Shown: positions 51,030 through 60,442, counted from the first letter of the stretch. The stretch: DNA of 64,000 nucleotides from Marivirga aurantiaca (GCF_016679925.1 NZ_JAEQBW010000001.1:496001-560000); one strand, 5' to 3'. Notes: generated by a model not told the origin, from the sequence alone. Numbers and translations are program-made.

Positions 51030-52319
51030 ATGAAGGAATATTATAACCCCAACCGGGAAAGTTGGAAAGAATTATTGGAGCGCCCCACCATCTCTTTAAA
51101 AGAGATCAGAACGGTAGTCCAACCTATTATTGATGCTATAATTGAAAAGGGAGATGAAGCGTTGACAGCTTATACCCGTAAATTTGATGGTGTGGAACTG
51201 GAAAATATGCTTGTTACTGAGGCTGAAATCAAAGGAGCTGCAAAGCATCTGACCACCGAATTGAAAGAGGCCATTAAAGTGGCCCATAAAAACATCGCGA
51301 AATTTCATAAAGCACAGCAAATAAAGCCACTAAAAGTGGAAACGATGGAGGGGGTGATTTGTGAGCGAAAATCTGTGGCCATACCCAAAGTAGGATTATA
51401 CATTCCGGGGGGAAGCGCTCCATTGTTCAGTACTGTTTTGATGTTGGCCATTCCGGCAAAGATTGCAGGCTGTAGGGAAATAGTATTGTGCAGTCCACCC
51501 AATAAGGAGGGTAATTTGCACCCTGCCATTTTATATGCCGCGCAACTTTCAGGAATCACTAAAATTATTAAAGCGGGCGGTGCCCAGGCTATTGCGGCTA
51601 TGGCTTATGGTACTGAAACCATACCAAAAGTAGATAAGATCTTTGGCCCTGGCAATCAGTATGTAACTGCTGCCAAGCAACTGGTGAGCCTGGATGCCGT
51701 AGCCATTGATATGCCGGCAGGCCCTTCGGAAGTTTTGGTGTATGCGGATGAAGATGCAAATCCGGCTTTTATTGCTGCTGATTTATTGTCTCAGGCAGAG
51801 CATGGTGTAGATAGCCAGGTGGTTTTCGTCACCATTAATGATGAAATTTTGAGTGACCTGCAAAAGGAAATTTATAATCAATTGCGAGAATTGCCAAGAT
51901 GGGAAATAGCGGATAGATGCTTGCAAAACAGCCTGGTGATAATTCTCAAAACTGAGGAGGAAGCCATTGATTTAATCAATGCTTATGCTCCTGAGCACTT
52001 GATTTTTCTTTGTAAGAATGCCAGGGAAATGGCGGACAAAATTGAAAATGCCGGTTCCATCTTTTTGGGATATTTTACCCCTGAATCTGCGGGTGATTAT
52101 GCTTCCGGTACTAACCATACTTTACCAACTAATGGCGCAGCAAGAGCCTACAGCGGGGTGTCACTTGATAGTTTCGTGAAAAATATTACCTATCAGGAAA
52201 TTACAGAAACAGGCTTGAAAAATTTGGGACCCCATGTAGAGGAAATGGCGGCTGCTGAATCTTTGCAAGCGCATAAAAATGCAGTAACAGTTCGCTTAAA
52301 CAGTTTAAAGAATAAGTAA
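51030..52319 (+). CDS. hisD: Histidinol dehydrogenase
   Basis: A 429-residue enzyme oxidising L-histidinol to histidine in two NAD-dependent steps, with a zinc site. The family signatures GLYIPGGSAPLFSTVLMLAI, FGPGNQYVTAAKQLV and DMPAGPSEVLVYADE are present, as are the zinc and catalytic residues in LLSQAEHGVDSQ and YAPEHL. Full length. It follows hisG by 29 bases and precedes hisC by 19 bases. Confidence 0.96.
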   Translation: MKEYYNPNRESWKELLERPTISLKEIRTVVQPIIDAIIEKGDEALTAYTRKFDGVELENMLVTEAEIKGAAKHLTTELKEAIKVAHKNIAKFHKAQQIKPLKVETMEGVICERKSVAIPKVGLYIPGGSAPLFSTVLMLAIPAKIAGCREIVLCSPPNKEGNLHPAILYAAQLSGITKIIKAGGAQAIAAMAYGTETIPKVDKIFGPGNQYVTAAKQLVSLDAVAIDMPAGPSEVLVYADEDANPAFIAADLLSQAEHGVDSQVVFVTINDEILSDLQKEIYNQLRELPRWEIADRCLQNSLVIILKTEEEAIDLINAYAPEHLIFLCKNAREMADKIENAGSIFLGYFTPESAGDYASGTNHTLPTNGAARAYSGVSLDSFVKNITYQEITETGLKNLGPHVEEMAAAESLQAHKNAVTVRLNSLKNK

Positions 52320-52338
52320 TTTTTGATATTTAGTAGTT

Positions 52339-53394
52339 ATGGCTAATCTCATTAACTGGATGGATTATATCCGTCCTCATATATTGAATTTAAAACCTTA
52401 TGCTTCTGCCCGGGATGAATTTTCCGGGGATGCCAAAGTATTTCTTGATGCCAATGAAAATCCATTTGATGAGGAACATAATGGATGGAATCGTTATCCT
52501 GATCCTCATCAAAAAGCCATCAAAGCAAAAATTAGCCAATTGAAATCAGTTGATGCAGGTGAAATATTTTTAGGAAATGGCAGCGATGAAGCCATTGATT
52601 TATTGTTCCGCATTTTCTGTGAACCGGGAAAGGATGCGGTAATTACCTGTCCACCTACTTATGGGATGTACTCCGTTTCAGCTTCCATTCATAATGTGAG
52701 GAATGTGGAAGTGCCTTTGACTGAGGATTTTCAGTTGGACGTGGAGGAGATTTTGAAAGCTTCCAAAAATGGAGTCAAAATGCTTTTTATTTGCTCTCCT
52801 AATAACCCTACAGGAAACAGTTTGCGTCAGGATGCTATTGAAAAGTTGCTTAAAGAATTTCAAGGCATAGTCATTATTGATGAAGCTTATATTGATTTCT
52901 CTCCCCAGCAATCATGGAGTAAAATGATTAATAAGTACCCTCATTTGGTGGTCTTGCAAACTTTAAGCAAAGCCTGGGGACTCGCTTCTGTGCGATTGGG
53001 AATGGCATTTGCCAATGAGCAGCTGATCAAAATCCTGAATAAAGTGAAGCCACCCTACAACATTAGCGGACCTAATCAGCAAGTGGTTTTGAAAGCTTTG
53101 GAAGGGGAGGAGAAGATGGAAAACCAAGTAGCAGAAATTATTTCTGAACGGGAGATTTTAGAACAGTTATTGACTGACGTGCCAGGTGTCAAAAGGATTT
53201 ATTCTTCTGATGCCAATTTTTTATTGGTTCAAATGAATGATGCGGCTGATAAGTATCAAGCAATGATAGAAAAAGGAGTAGTGGTACGCGATCGTTCCAG
53301 GGTGATGCTCTGTGAGGATTGCCTGAGAATAACCGTGGGTACGAAAGAGGAAAACAAGCAATTAGTGGCTTTACTTGAAGAAATTAGTCATTAA
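52339..53394 (+). CDS. hisC: Histidinol-phosphate aminotransferase
   Basis: A 351-residue fold-type I PLP enzyme converting imidazole-acetol phosphate and glutamate to histidinol phosphate. Seen are LGNGSDEAIDLLFRIFC, CPPTYGMYSV, SPNNPTGNS, the IIDEAYIDF Asp/Tyr pair and the PLP lysine in LSKAWGLASVRLG. It is the last his gene here: the usual next genes hisB, hisH, hisA, hisF and hisI do not follow. A REP/MITE cluster begins 64 bases after its stop. Confidence 0.95.
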   Translation: MANLINWMDYIRPHILNLKPYASARDEFSGDAKVFLDANENPFDEEHNGWNRYPDPHQKAIKAKISQLKSVDAGEIFLGNGSDEAIDLLFRIFCEPGKDAVITCPPTYGMYSVSASIHNVRNVEVPLTEDFQLDVEEILKASKNGVKMLFICSPNNPTGNSLRQDAIEKLLKEFQGIVIIDEAYIDFSPQQSWSKMINKYPHLVVLQTLSKAWGLASVRLGMAFANEQLIKILNKVKPPYNISGPNQQVVLKALEGEEKMENQVAEIISEREILEQLLTDVPGVKRIYSSDANFLLVQMNDAADKYQAMIEKGVVVRDRSRVMLCEDCLRITVGTKEENKQLVALLEEISH

Positions 53395-53457
53395 ACTGTT
53401 GCCTTCTCAATGGGGTAAATGTCTAAATTTTGAACACACAAGCTAATACACAAGCTA

Positions 53458-53980
53458 AAGGTTCGTGAGACACGAACCTTGGCTGGTATTGAACTTTGGT
53501 TACTTTTCAGCACTACACCAGCCTTGACTTGAGGTTTTGGCTGCTTACTACGCCAATTAATCACGCTCGATTGTGGGGACACAAATCGAGGGCGGAGGGT
53601 GTGGTTTAGCCACTGCTCGCCAACGCTCAATGTCGTTAAGTTAAAACAAACCTCCTTCTCCCTTTGGAGAAGGATAAAAGGTTGAGGTTTTAGTTTAAAG
53701 CTTAACTTAACGACATTGCACCAACGCTTGTGTCTCCACAAGTGCTTTGCAACTCGCCAAAGTTTGTGTCTTCACAAACTTTTTTTCTAGGTAGGTTTTT
53801 AGCAAGATCAATGCTTGTTTGTGAGGACTCAAATCGAGGTCGAATAGAACTAATTAGCTGGAACTGGCTTATTGTTTAGCCAAGGTCTTTGGCTCAAATA
53901 AATAAATGTGAATGTCCTGTGAGTCACAGGACAAGGAGAGATAAAAGGATAAAAGCCGTGGTTTGTGTCTCACAAACCAC
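53458..53980. repeat. REP palindrome cluster downstream of hisC
   Basis: Bounded by perfect 10-bp stems AAGGTTCGTG/CACGAACCTT (53458-53480, loop AGA) and GTGGTTTGTG/CACAAACCAC (53958-53980, loop TCT). Inside are further palindromes with the same GTG-TCT-CAC or GTG-AGA-CAC-like centre: CTCGATT...AATCGAG near 53568-53592, CTTGTG...CACAAG near 53726-53742, AAAGTTTGTG...CACAAACTTT near 53759-53783, and CCTGTGAGTCACAGG near 53918. A MITE lies within (53628-53718). The RAYT at 23111 is flanked by the same REP type and is the likely former driver. Occupies most of the 612-base gap. Confidence 0.7.
53628..53718 (-). mobile_element. 91-bp palindromic MITE with 10-bp target duplication, copy 2
   Basis: Reverse complement of the element at 46738-46827 with about 90% identity by eye; ends CAATGTCGTTAAGTTAA and TTAACTTAACGACATTG. 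The flanks CGCCAACGCT (53618-53627) and CACCAACGCT (53719-53728) agree at 9 of 10 positions, a decayed target duplication of the same length as copy 1. Confidence 0.8.
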
Positions 53981-54006
53981 TCTATTTCATTCATTTAATA
54001 GTTAAA

Positions 54007-54420
54007 TTACTCCCCATTCTTTCTTTTGATCACCACCTCATGTGTAGCTTTTATTGCTAAAGTGGCAGAAACAGAGCAGTATTTGCCTGCAGCCAACTCC
54101 ACCAGTTTCTCAAATTCTTCTTTTTGCAAATCAGGAGAGGTAGCTGTAAAAACCATGTGGATAGTATGAAAAGAACGTGGATGCTCTTCTCTTCTTTCCC
54201 CATGCGTTTCTATCTGAAGGTCATTTAATTCTTTTCTTCTTTTTTTAATCATTTCCACCAGGTCCACAGCAGCACATGAGGCCAGAGCTCCCAATAAACT
54301 TTCCATAGGAGAGAAATAATCTTTCTCTTTGGCATCGTACATATCTATGTTTAAGATATTGCCTGACTCATTTTTGCTCTCATATTCCTTTGGAGCCAAC
54401 ATGTTGGTGATGATTTTCAT
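54007..54420 (-). CDS. OsmC-family protein
   Basis: A 137-residue protein with the OsmC/Ohr fold. The two redox cysteines are in LGALASCAAVDLVEM (about Cys50) and AGKYCSVSATL (about Cys114). These enzymes reduce organic or lipid hydroperoxides with thiol cofactors; the sequence fits the YhfA-like OsmC branch more than Ohr. Monocistronic. A TAGTTTTG box (54455-54448, - strand) lies about 28 bases upstream of the start as a possible promoter element. Confidence 0.85.
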   Translation of the reverse strand: MKIITNMLAPKEYESKNESGNILNIDMYDAKEKDYFSPMESLLGALASCAAVDLVEMIKKRRKELNDLQIETHGERREEHPRSFHTIHMVFTATSPDLQKEEFEKLVELAAGKYCSVSATLAIKATHEVVIKRKNGE

Positions 54421-54674
54421 ACCTTGATACTTTTAATTTCAATTTTGCAAAACTACTATCTTGAGTAGAATTCACAGGCTAATATGGATATTTTTTTTAA
54501 TCTATTTCAATGCCAAACAACCCTTATGGAATAGTTGCGTCTCTCACTCTATTTATTGTCATCTGAAAATGAACTGAAACCAGAAAGAATTTTCATGATG
54601 CACTACTTTATTAATTAATAATCGTTCAGTTTAATATTTCTTTTGTTAAATTATCAAAAACTAAAAACCGGACT

Positions 54675-56672
54675 ATGCTGCAGCTTATTGAAGATGACCC
54701 TTGGTTAGCACCTTATGAGAGTGATTTGAATACACGATTTAATTATTTCAACGAGGAATTGGCCCGCATTGAAAACAAATATGGATCCCTCATCAATTAT
54801 GCAGGAAGGCACCATGAACTGGGCTTCCACCATGACACCTCCAAAAAAGGTTGGTGGTACAGGGAATGGGCTCCGGCTGCGGAAAGTTTATTTTTAAAAG
54901 GAGATTTCAACGATTGGAACTCTGAAAGTCATCCGTTAAAGAAAAAAGATGGAGGTATTTGGGAAATATTTATTCCTGATAAAGAGGGCTTGAAGAATTT
55001 TTCGCAAGTGAAAGTACAGGTGAAAGGAGCCAATGGCACCAATGATAGAATACCTGCTTATACACGATATGCCCTGCAAAACCCGCAAACCCATGATTTC
55101 ACAGCTTGTGTTTGGCAGGATAAGAAAAAATTTCCCTGGACTGATAAAAAATTTAAATTAAAGGAAATTAAGTCCCCTCTCATTTATGAATGCCACCCCG
55201 GTATGGCCCAGGAAATAGAAGGAGTAGGCACTTTCAGGGAATTTGAAGAGAATGTATTGCCTCGCATAAAGGATTTGGGATATAACTGCATTCAAATGAT
55301 GGCCGTGAAAGAACACCCTTATTATGGGTCTTTTGGCTATCATGTTTCCAATTATTTTGCTCCCTCCTCACGTTTCGGAACCCCGGAAGATTTAAAATCA
55401 TTGATCAATAAAGCTCACGAAATGGGAATGGCGGTTATTATGGATATGGTGCATTCGCATGCCGTAAAGAATTTTGCTGAAGGGCTCAATGATTTCGATG
55501 GTTCAGGTCATCAATATTTTCATGAGGGAGGAAGAGGCTACCATACCGGCTGGGATTCAAAGTTATTTGATTATGGAAAAGAAGAAGTCAGCAGATTTTT
55601 GCTTTCCAACATTCGCTATTGGCTGGAAGAATTTCACTTTGATGGCTTCCGTTTCGATGGAGTTACCTCAATGCTCTATCATCATCATGGTGAGGGAGTT
55701 GCTTTTGATCATTATGATAAATATTTCAAAGAAGGTGTAGATTGGGATGCCATTCGCTATTTGCAACTGGCCAACACACTGATTCATGAATTAAAACCGG
55801 AAGCCATAAGTATCGCAGAAGATATGAGTGGTATGCCAGGTAATTGCAGACCTGTCTCAGAAGGGGGAGTTGGATTTGATTATCGCCTGGGAATGGGGAT
55901 TCCTGATGAGTGGATTAAACTATTGAAGCATAAAAAGGATGAGGAGTGGAAAATGATGGAAGTATGGAATGTGCTTTCCAACAGGCGGCAGGGAGAGAAA
56001 ACAGTAGCTTATGCCGAATCCCATGATCAGGCCATGGTAGGAGATAAAACCCTTGCTTTCTGGTTAATGGATAAGGAGATGTATTGGCATATGCGTAAAG
56101 ATGATAAAAACCTGATCATTGATCGGGGAATCGCTTTGCACAAAATGATTCGACTGATTACGTCCAGTGTGGGTGGTGAGGCATATCTTAATTTTATTGG
56201 AAATGAGTTTGGACATCCTGAATGGATAGATTTTCCCAGGGAAGGAAATCAATGGAGCTACAAATATGCCAGAAGACAATGGTCTTTGGTGGATAATCCG
56301 GAATTGAAGTTTGAGTATTTAAATAATTTTGATCAGGCAATGGTCAATCTCTTGAAAGATAATAATGTCTTAAGTGCTCAACCAGCGCAGCTTCTGAATG
56401 TGGATGAGACTAATCAGGTACTCATTTTTGAACGTGCCAATTTAATCTTTGTATTCAACTTTCATCCCAATCATTCTGTTCCTGACTATGAATTTTGGAT
56501 CCCTAAGGCTGGAAAATTTCAGTACCTGCTGAATAGCGATGATCCCCACTTTGGAGGACACAATCGCATTGACTCAAAGACAGTAGTGCATACAAGCTTT
56601 GAAAAAGAGGGAGGGGATTTCCTTAAGATTTATTGTGTAAACAGGACTGCTTTAGTTTTAAAAAAGATGTGA
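54675..56672 (+). CDS. glgB: 1,4-alpha-glucan branching enzyme-like GH13 protein, eukaryotic-type
   Basis: A 665-residue protein: N-terminal CBM48 (about 50-140, WWYREWAPAAESLFLKGDFN), GH13 barrel (about 150-540) and C-terminal beta domain. Catalytic residues: nucleophile Asp328 in DGFRFDGVTSM, acid Glu382 in SIAEDMSG and third Asp451 in AESHDQA. LGYNCIQMMAVKEHPYYGSF matches the eukaryotic (GH13_8) branching-enzyme group rather than the usual bacterial GlgB (GH13_9). It forms alpha-1,6 branches in glycogen. No glgA, glgC or glgP lies in this window. Confidence 0.85.
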   Translation: MLQLIEDDPWLAPYESDLNTRFNYFNEELARIENKYGSLINYAGRHHELGFHHDTSKKGWWYREWAPAAESLFLKGDFNDWNSESHPLKKKDGGIWEIFIPDKEGLKNFSQVKVQVKGANGTNDRIPAYTRYALQNPQTHDFTACVWQDKKKFPWTDKKFKLKEIKSPLIYECHPGMAQEIEGVGTFREFEENVLPRIKDLGYNCIQMMAVKEHPYYGSFGYHVSNYFAPSSRFGTPEDLKSLINKAHEMGMAVIMDMVHSHAVKNFAEGLNDFDGSGHQYFHEGGRGYHTGWDSKLFDYGKEEVSRFLLSNIRYWLEEFHFDGFRFDGVTSMLYHHHGEGVAFDHYDKYFKEGVDWDAIRYLQLANTLIHELKPEAISIAEDMSGMPGNCRPVSEGGVGFDYRLGMGIPDEWIKLLKHKKDEEWKMMEVWNVLSNRRQGEKTVAYAESHDQAMVGDKTLAFWLMDKEMYWHMRKDDKNLIIDRGIALHKMIRLITSSVGGEAYLNFIGNEFGHPEWIDFPREGNQWSYKYARRQWSLVDNPELKFEYLNNFDQAMVNLLKDNNVLSAQPAQLLNVDETNQVLIFERANLIFVFNFHPNHSVPDYEFWIPKAGKFQYLLNSDDPHFGGHNRIDSKTVVHTSFEKEGGDFLKIYCVNRTALVLKKM

Positions 56673-56710
56673 GGTGGATAAATAGGTAAGGATTGAAGTG
56701 AATGAAGAGC

Positions 56711-56754
56711 CTAATGAACTATTCTATTATTAGGTGAATAGAGTAGTTCATTAG
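56711..56754. terminator. Long hairpin between convergent genes
   Basis: CTAATGAACTATTCTATT (56711-56728) pairs over 18 positions, with one G-U type mismatch, with AATAGAGTAGTTCATTAG (56737-56754) around an 8-base loop. It sits exactly between the converging branching-enzyme and RidA genes. Tails are AT-rich but not T runs. Probable bidirectional terminator. Confidence 0.6.
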
Positions 56755-56764
56755 AGGAATATAA

Positions 56765-57271
56765 CTACTTAGCTGCACAAGCCTCTATCTCAATCAATAA
56801 ATCAGGATGAGCCAATGAATATACCGCTATGGTACTTCTTGCAACTTTTTCTTTCAAGTTATCATTATTGAAAAACTCTCCATAGGCTTTGAACCATGCA
56901 TCAAAATCTACTTCTCCGGTGTTACGGTTAGGGGCCAGATAGACTCTTAGAAAATACACATCTTTTAATTCAAACTTAGCTTCTTGTAGTGTGGCCTCTA
57001 TCTTTTTTAAGGTGGCCACACTTTGCTCATAGGTGTTGCCATATCGCTGATAAGTTCCTATTTCAGCATTTTCATCTTTCACAGGAGCAACCAGTCCGCT
57101 AGTGAAATACAGCTCTTTACCTACAGGAATATAAACACCTTTTAGTATACCGCTTTCGGGTCTGTCGTACCTTATTATTTCATTTGTAGAAATATGGTTC
57201 TCCTGGTTTTGGCAAGAGAAAGCACTTGTTAAGAGGAAAGAAAGGAGCAGTACTTGATGAAACTTTATCAT
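56765..57271 (-). CDS. RidA/YjgF-family protein with lipoprotein signal
   Basis: A 168-residue protein. Residues 1-20 form an export signal ending SAFSC, consistent with lipidation. The rest is one RidA domain: YFTSGLVAPVKDENAEIGTY, LKDVYFLRVYLAPNRNTG and STIAVYSLAHPDLLIEIEAC. Classical cytoplasmic RidA deaminates reactive enamines and has an Arg in the late strand (SRxxV...); here the equivalent stretch reads RSTIAVYSL, with Arg retained. An exported RidA is unusual and its substrate unknown. Confidence 0.8.
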   Translation of the reverse strand: MIKFHQVLLLSFLLTSAFSCQNQENHISTNEIIRYDRPESGILKGVYIPVGKELYFTSGLVAPVKDENAEIGTYQRYGNTYEQSVATLKKIEATLQEAKFELKDVYFLRVYLAPNRNTGEVDFDAWFKAYGEFFNNDNLKEKVARSTIAVYSLAHPDLLIEIEACAAK

Positions 57272-57451
57272 GGAGATTAATGAGTTGATGTATCTGTTAA
57301 AGTTACCATTTTTGTCTTTTGATTAAAATTGTGCGGTCTATTTTAATTTTATATCAAACTAAATAGCAGTCCATGCGTTAAGAGATAAATTGATCTGCAA
57401 TCACTAGCACAAAACATTTCTTTTTAATACCTTTCAGAAAACCTTCAGGAA

Positions 57452-58150
57452 ATGGCAATACTTTTTATTGACATTGAAACAGTTCCCCAGCAACAGAACT
57501 ATCAGTCATTAACCGAAAAAGAAAAAGAATTTTGGAATTATAAAGCGAAATTTATCGCTAAGGAAGAACAAACAGCAGAAGATGCTTACCCCCGTGCCGG
57601 CATATATGCAGAATTTGGGAAGGTAATTGTAGTGTCATTGGGCTGGTTCTCGGGAGTTGGTGAGCAAGCAAGCCTGAGAGTGAAAACTTTGGCCAATGAT
57701 GATGAAGTAGCACTGTTAACAGAATTGATTGAAATTTTAGTAAAAGTTGATAATTCACATACCTTATTATGTGGGCACAATATAAAAGAGTTTGATGTGC
57801 CCTATATTTGCAGAAGAATTTTAATCAATGGCCTAAAACTTCCCGATATGTTGGACGTATCCTCTAAAAAGCCATGGCAAACACCTTACCTGGATACTTT
57901 GGAGATGTGGAAATTTGGGGATCGAAAACATTATGCCAAATTAGATTTGTTAGCCCACATTTTTGAATTACCTACAAGCAAGGATGATATAGATGGTAGC
58001 ATGGTGAACGAAATATACTATAAGCATCATGACTTAGCGCGGATTGCCAGTTATTGCGAGAAAGACGTAGTACTGACTTGTCAGCTGTACCTGAAAATGA
58101 ATTCATTGCCCATTTTGGAGAATGGCCAAATAAAAATTACTACTTCCTGA
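57452..58150 (+). CDS. Predicted 3'-5' exonuclease, PolB-exonuclease-like (PF10108)
   Basis: A 232-residue protein of the DEDD RNase H-like fold. Exo I motif FIDIETVP (Asp6, Glu8), Exo II around CGHNIKEFDVPYICRR (Asp115 region) and Exo III SYCEKDVVLTCQLYLKM (Asp) are all present. PF10108 proteins are stand-alone relatives of the DNA polymerase B proofreading domain; the natural substrate is not known. Only 63 bases separate it from rnr on the same strand, and the two may be cotranscribed. Confidence 0.85.
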   Translation: MAILFIDIETVPQQQNYQSLTEKEKEFWNYKAKFIAKEEQTAEDAYPRAGIYAEFGKVIVVSLGWFSGVGEQASLRVKTLANDDEVALLTELIEILVKVDNSHTLLCGHNIKEFDVPYICRRILINGLKLPDMLDVSSKKPWQTPYLDTLEMWKFGDRKHYAKLDLLAHIFELPTSKDDIDGSMVNEIYYKHHDLARIASYCEKDVVLTCQLYLKMNSLPILENGQIKITTS

Positions 58151-58213
58151 TTTATTAAAGCTATTTTAATAGTGAGTTAACAGGAAGTTTATCAAACAAC
58201 ATTATATTTAATT

Positions 58214-60379
58214 ATGAGTAAAAATAAAAGAACATCTGATAAAAAGAAGCCCAATAAAGTGGCTAGGAATTTATCAGAATTGAAAAATGAAATACAACAG
58301 ATCCTTGATTTCAATGTCCATAAATCCTACACAGTTAGGAATATAGCCAAAGCATTGCAAAGCAATACAGCTGAGACTAAAAAGTATATTGAGAAGATAT
58401 TAAATGAGCTATTGAATGAAGGTAAAATAGAAAAAGCCTCACGGAATTCCTTTGTTTCAATTAAAGAGCCGGACTATATTACTGGTAGGGTAGATCATGT
58501 CAATCCACGAGTGGCCTATATTATTGTAGAAGACCGAGAGGTGGATGTTATAGTAAAAGCAACTAACCTCAAAGGTGCCATTCATGGAGATACTGTGAAG
58601 GTAGTGGTTACCAAGAAAAATAAAGAGGGTAGGGAAGAAGGAAAAGTTCTTGAAATTGTAGAACGAGGTAAAACACAATTTGTAGGAAGGATAGACATGT
58701 CCGTTCGCTACGCATTCCTGATACCTGACAGTAGAGGAATACATACTGATTTTTTTATCAATAATGATCAATTGGCAGGAGCCAAGCATCAGGATAAAGT
58801 GATAGTGGAGGTGACTAATTGGCCGGACAGCCCGGAAAGAAAACCTGAAGCCAGGGTGATTCGTGTTTTAGGTAAAGCCGGGGACAACGAAGCTGAAATC
58901 CATTCAATCATGGCTGAATTTAATTTACCCATGGAATTTCCTGAAGCAGTGTTAAAGGAGTCTGAAAAAATCAGCGATCAAATTACTGAAAAAGAGATCT
59001 CCAAACGAAGGGACATCCGCGGAGTAACCACTTTTACAATCGATCCTGTAGATGCCAAAGATTTTGATGATGCCATTTCCTTTCAAAAACTGGAAAACGG
59101 TTTCTATGAAATAGGAATCCACATTGCGGATGTAACCTACTATGTTAAGCCTGATACTTTGTTAGAGGATGAAGCTTACCAAAGAGCTACCTCCGCTTAC
59201 TTGGTTGACAGAACAGTACCTATGCTTCCTGAAAGACTATCCAATGGTTTGTGTTCGCTACGCCCTAATGAAGATAAACTTACCTTTTCAGCTATTTTTC
59301 AGTTAGATGATCATGGTACAGTGCATAGCGAGTGGTTTGGGAGAACAATTATCCATTCAGATAAAAGGTTTGCTTACGAAGACGCCCAGGCCATCCTGGA
59401 TTCGCAAACAGGAGACCATGTGCAGGAATTACATAAGCTAAATGAGATAGCCAAAAAGTTAAAGCAAAAGCGTTTTGAACAGGGGGCTATCGCCTTTGAA
59501 TCAGTTGAGGTAAAATTTAAGCTGGATGAGAATGGGAAACCACTGGGTATAGTACCGAAAGTACGTCAGGATGCCCATAAGCTTGTGGAAGAGTATATGC
59601 TATTGGCCAATAGAAAAGTAGCAGAGTTTATTGCCACCAAGAAAAAGGGGGAACAGAAATTGACCTTTGTTTATCGTCAACATGATTATCCTGATCCTGA
59701 AAAATTAAATACTTTCTCCATTTTTGCCAAGAGGTTTGGTCATGATTTAAAGGTGGAGGAAAAGTCCATTTCCAGATCATTGAATAATCTAATGAGTGAT
59801 ATTGAGGGTAAACCAGAGCAAAACGTGCTGGAAAGCCTGGCTATTCGCTCTATGGCAAAAGCAAAATATACCACCAAAAGTTCTTTCCACTTTGGGTTGG
59901 CCTTTCAATATTATACACATTTCACATCACCTATCCGAAGATATCCTGATGTAATGGTTCACCGCTTATTACAACACTATTTGGATGGTGGCAAGTCAGT
60001 CAGTGCTGAGCAATATGAAAGCAAGTGCTTACATTCCTCAGATATGGAAAAGCGGGCTTCTGATGCCGAAAGGGCTTCCATTAAGTATAAACAAGTGGAA
60101 TATATGGCTTCAGTGGAGGATAAACCTTTTGCAGGATTAGTAACCGGAGTAACCGAATGGGGTATTTTTGTAGAAATCATTGAAACCAAATGTGAGGGCA
60201 TGGTACGTCTGGCTGACATGCAGGATGATTATTATGAATTTGATGAGAAAAATTACCGGGTGTTTGGTAGGAACAACAAGCGAATGATCACTTTGGGGGA
60301 CAAGGTGACTGTAGTTGTGAAAAACACCGATATTGATAAAAGAACAATTGATTTGGCTTTTGTAGAAGGGGAGAAGTAA
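58214..60379 (+). CDS. rnr: Ribonuclease R
   Basis: A 721-residue processive 3'-5' exoribonuclease that degrades structured RNA. Domains: N-terminal winged-helix region (about 20-90), cold-shock/OB domains (about 90-240), RNB catalytic domain (about 255-590, with the Mg-binding cluster in DPVDAKDFDDAISFQKL) and a C-terminal S1 domain (about 630-718, AGLVTGVTEWGIFVEI). Full length for Bacteroidota. A strong terminator follows 28 bases after the stop. Confidence 0.95.
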   Translation: MSKNKRTSDKKKPNKVARNLSELKNEIQQILDFNVHKSYTVRNIAKALQSNTAETKKYIEKILNELLNEGKIEKASRNSFVSIKEPDYITGRVDHVNPRVAYIIVEDREVDVIVKATNLKGAIHGDTVKVVVTKKNKEGREEGKVLEIVERGKTQFVGRIDMSVRYAFLIPDSRGIHTDFFINNDQLAGAKHQDKVIVEVTNWPDSPERKPEARVIRVLGKAGDNEAEIHSIMAEFNLPMEFPEAVLKESEKISDQITEKEISKRRDIRGVTTFTIDPVDAKDFDDAISFQKLENGFYEIGIHIADVTYYVKPDTLLEDEAYQRATSAYLVDRTVPMLPERLSNGLCSLRPNEDKLTFSAIFQLDDHGTVHSEWFGRTIIHSDKRFAYEDAQAILDSQTGDHVQELHKLNEIAKKLKQKRFEQGAIAFESVEVKFKLDENGKPLGIVPKVRQDAHKLVEEYMLLANRKVAEFIATKKKGEQKLTFVYRQHDYPDPEKLNTFSIFAKRFGHDLKVEEKSISRSLNNLMSDIEGKPEQNVLESLAIRSMAKAKYTTKSSFHFGLAFQYYTHFTSPIRRYPDVMVHRLLQHYLDGGKSVSAEQYESKCLHSSDMEKRASDAERASIKYKQVEYMASVEDKPFAGLVTGVTEWGIFVEIIETKCEGMVRLADMQDDYYEFDEKNYRVFGRNNKRMITLGDKVTVVVKNTDIDKRTIDLAFVEGEK

Positions 60380-60406
60380 ATTTCTTCTTTCAAAAGGTAA
60401 TGAGTC

Positions 60407-60442
60407 AAAAAAAATACCGGCCGATCGGCCGGTATTTTTTTT
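60407..60442. terminator. Bidirectional intrinsic terminator between rnr and pgk
   Basis: A perfect palindrome, ACCGGCCGATCGGCCGGT with AT extensions (60414-60435), is preceded by eight A and followed by eight T. It serves rnr on the (+) strand, and can serve pgk, which converges from the right and ends at 60546, on the (-) strand. Confidence 0.9.

Noticed and set aside
53391-53741. 116-codon (-) frame after hisC
   Set aside because: It runs through REP palindromes and the MITE, so it is a chance frame in repeat DNA.
53458-53980. CRISPR-like array
   Set aside because: The palindromes are not evenly spaced, differ in sequence, and have no constant spacer length or cas genes nearby; they fit REP sequences.
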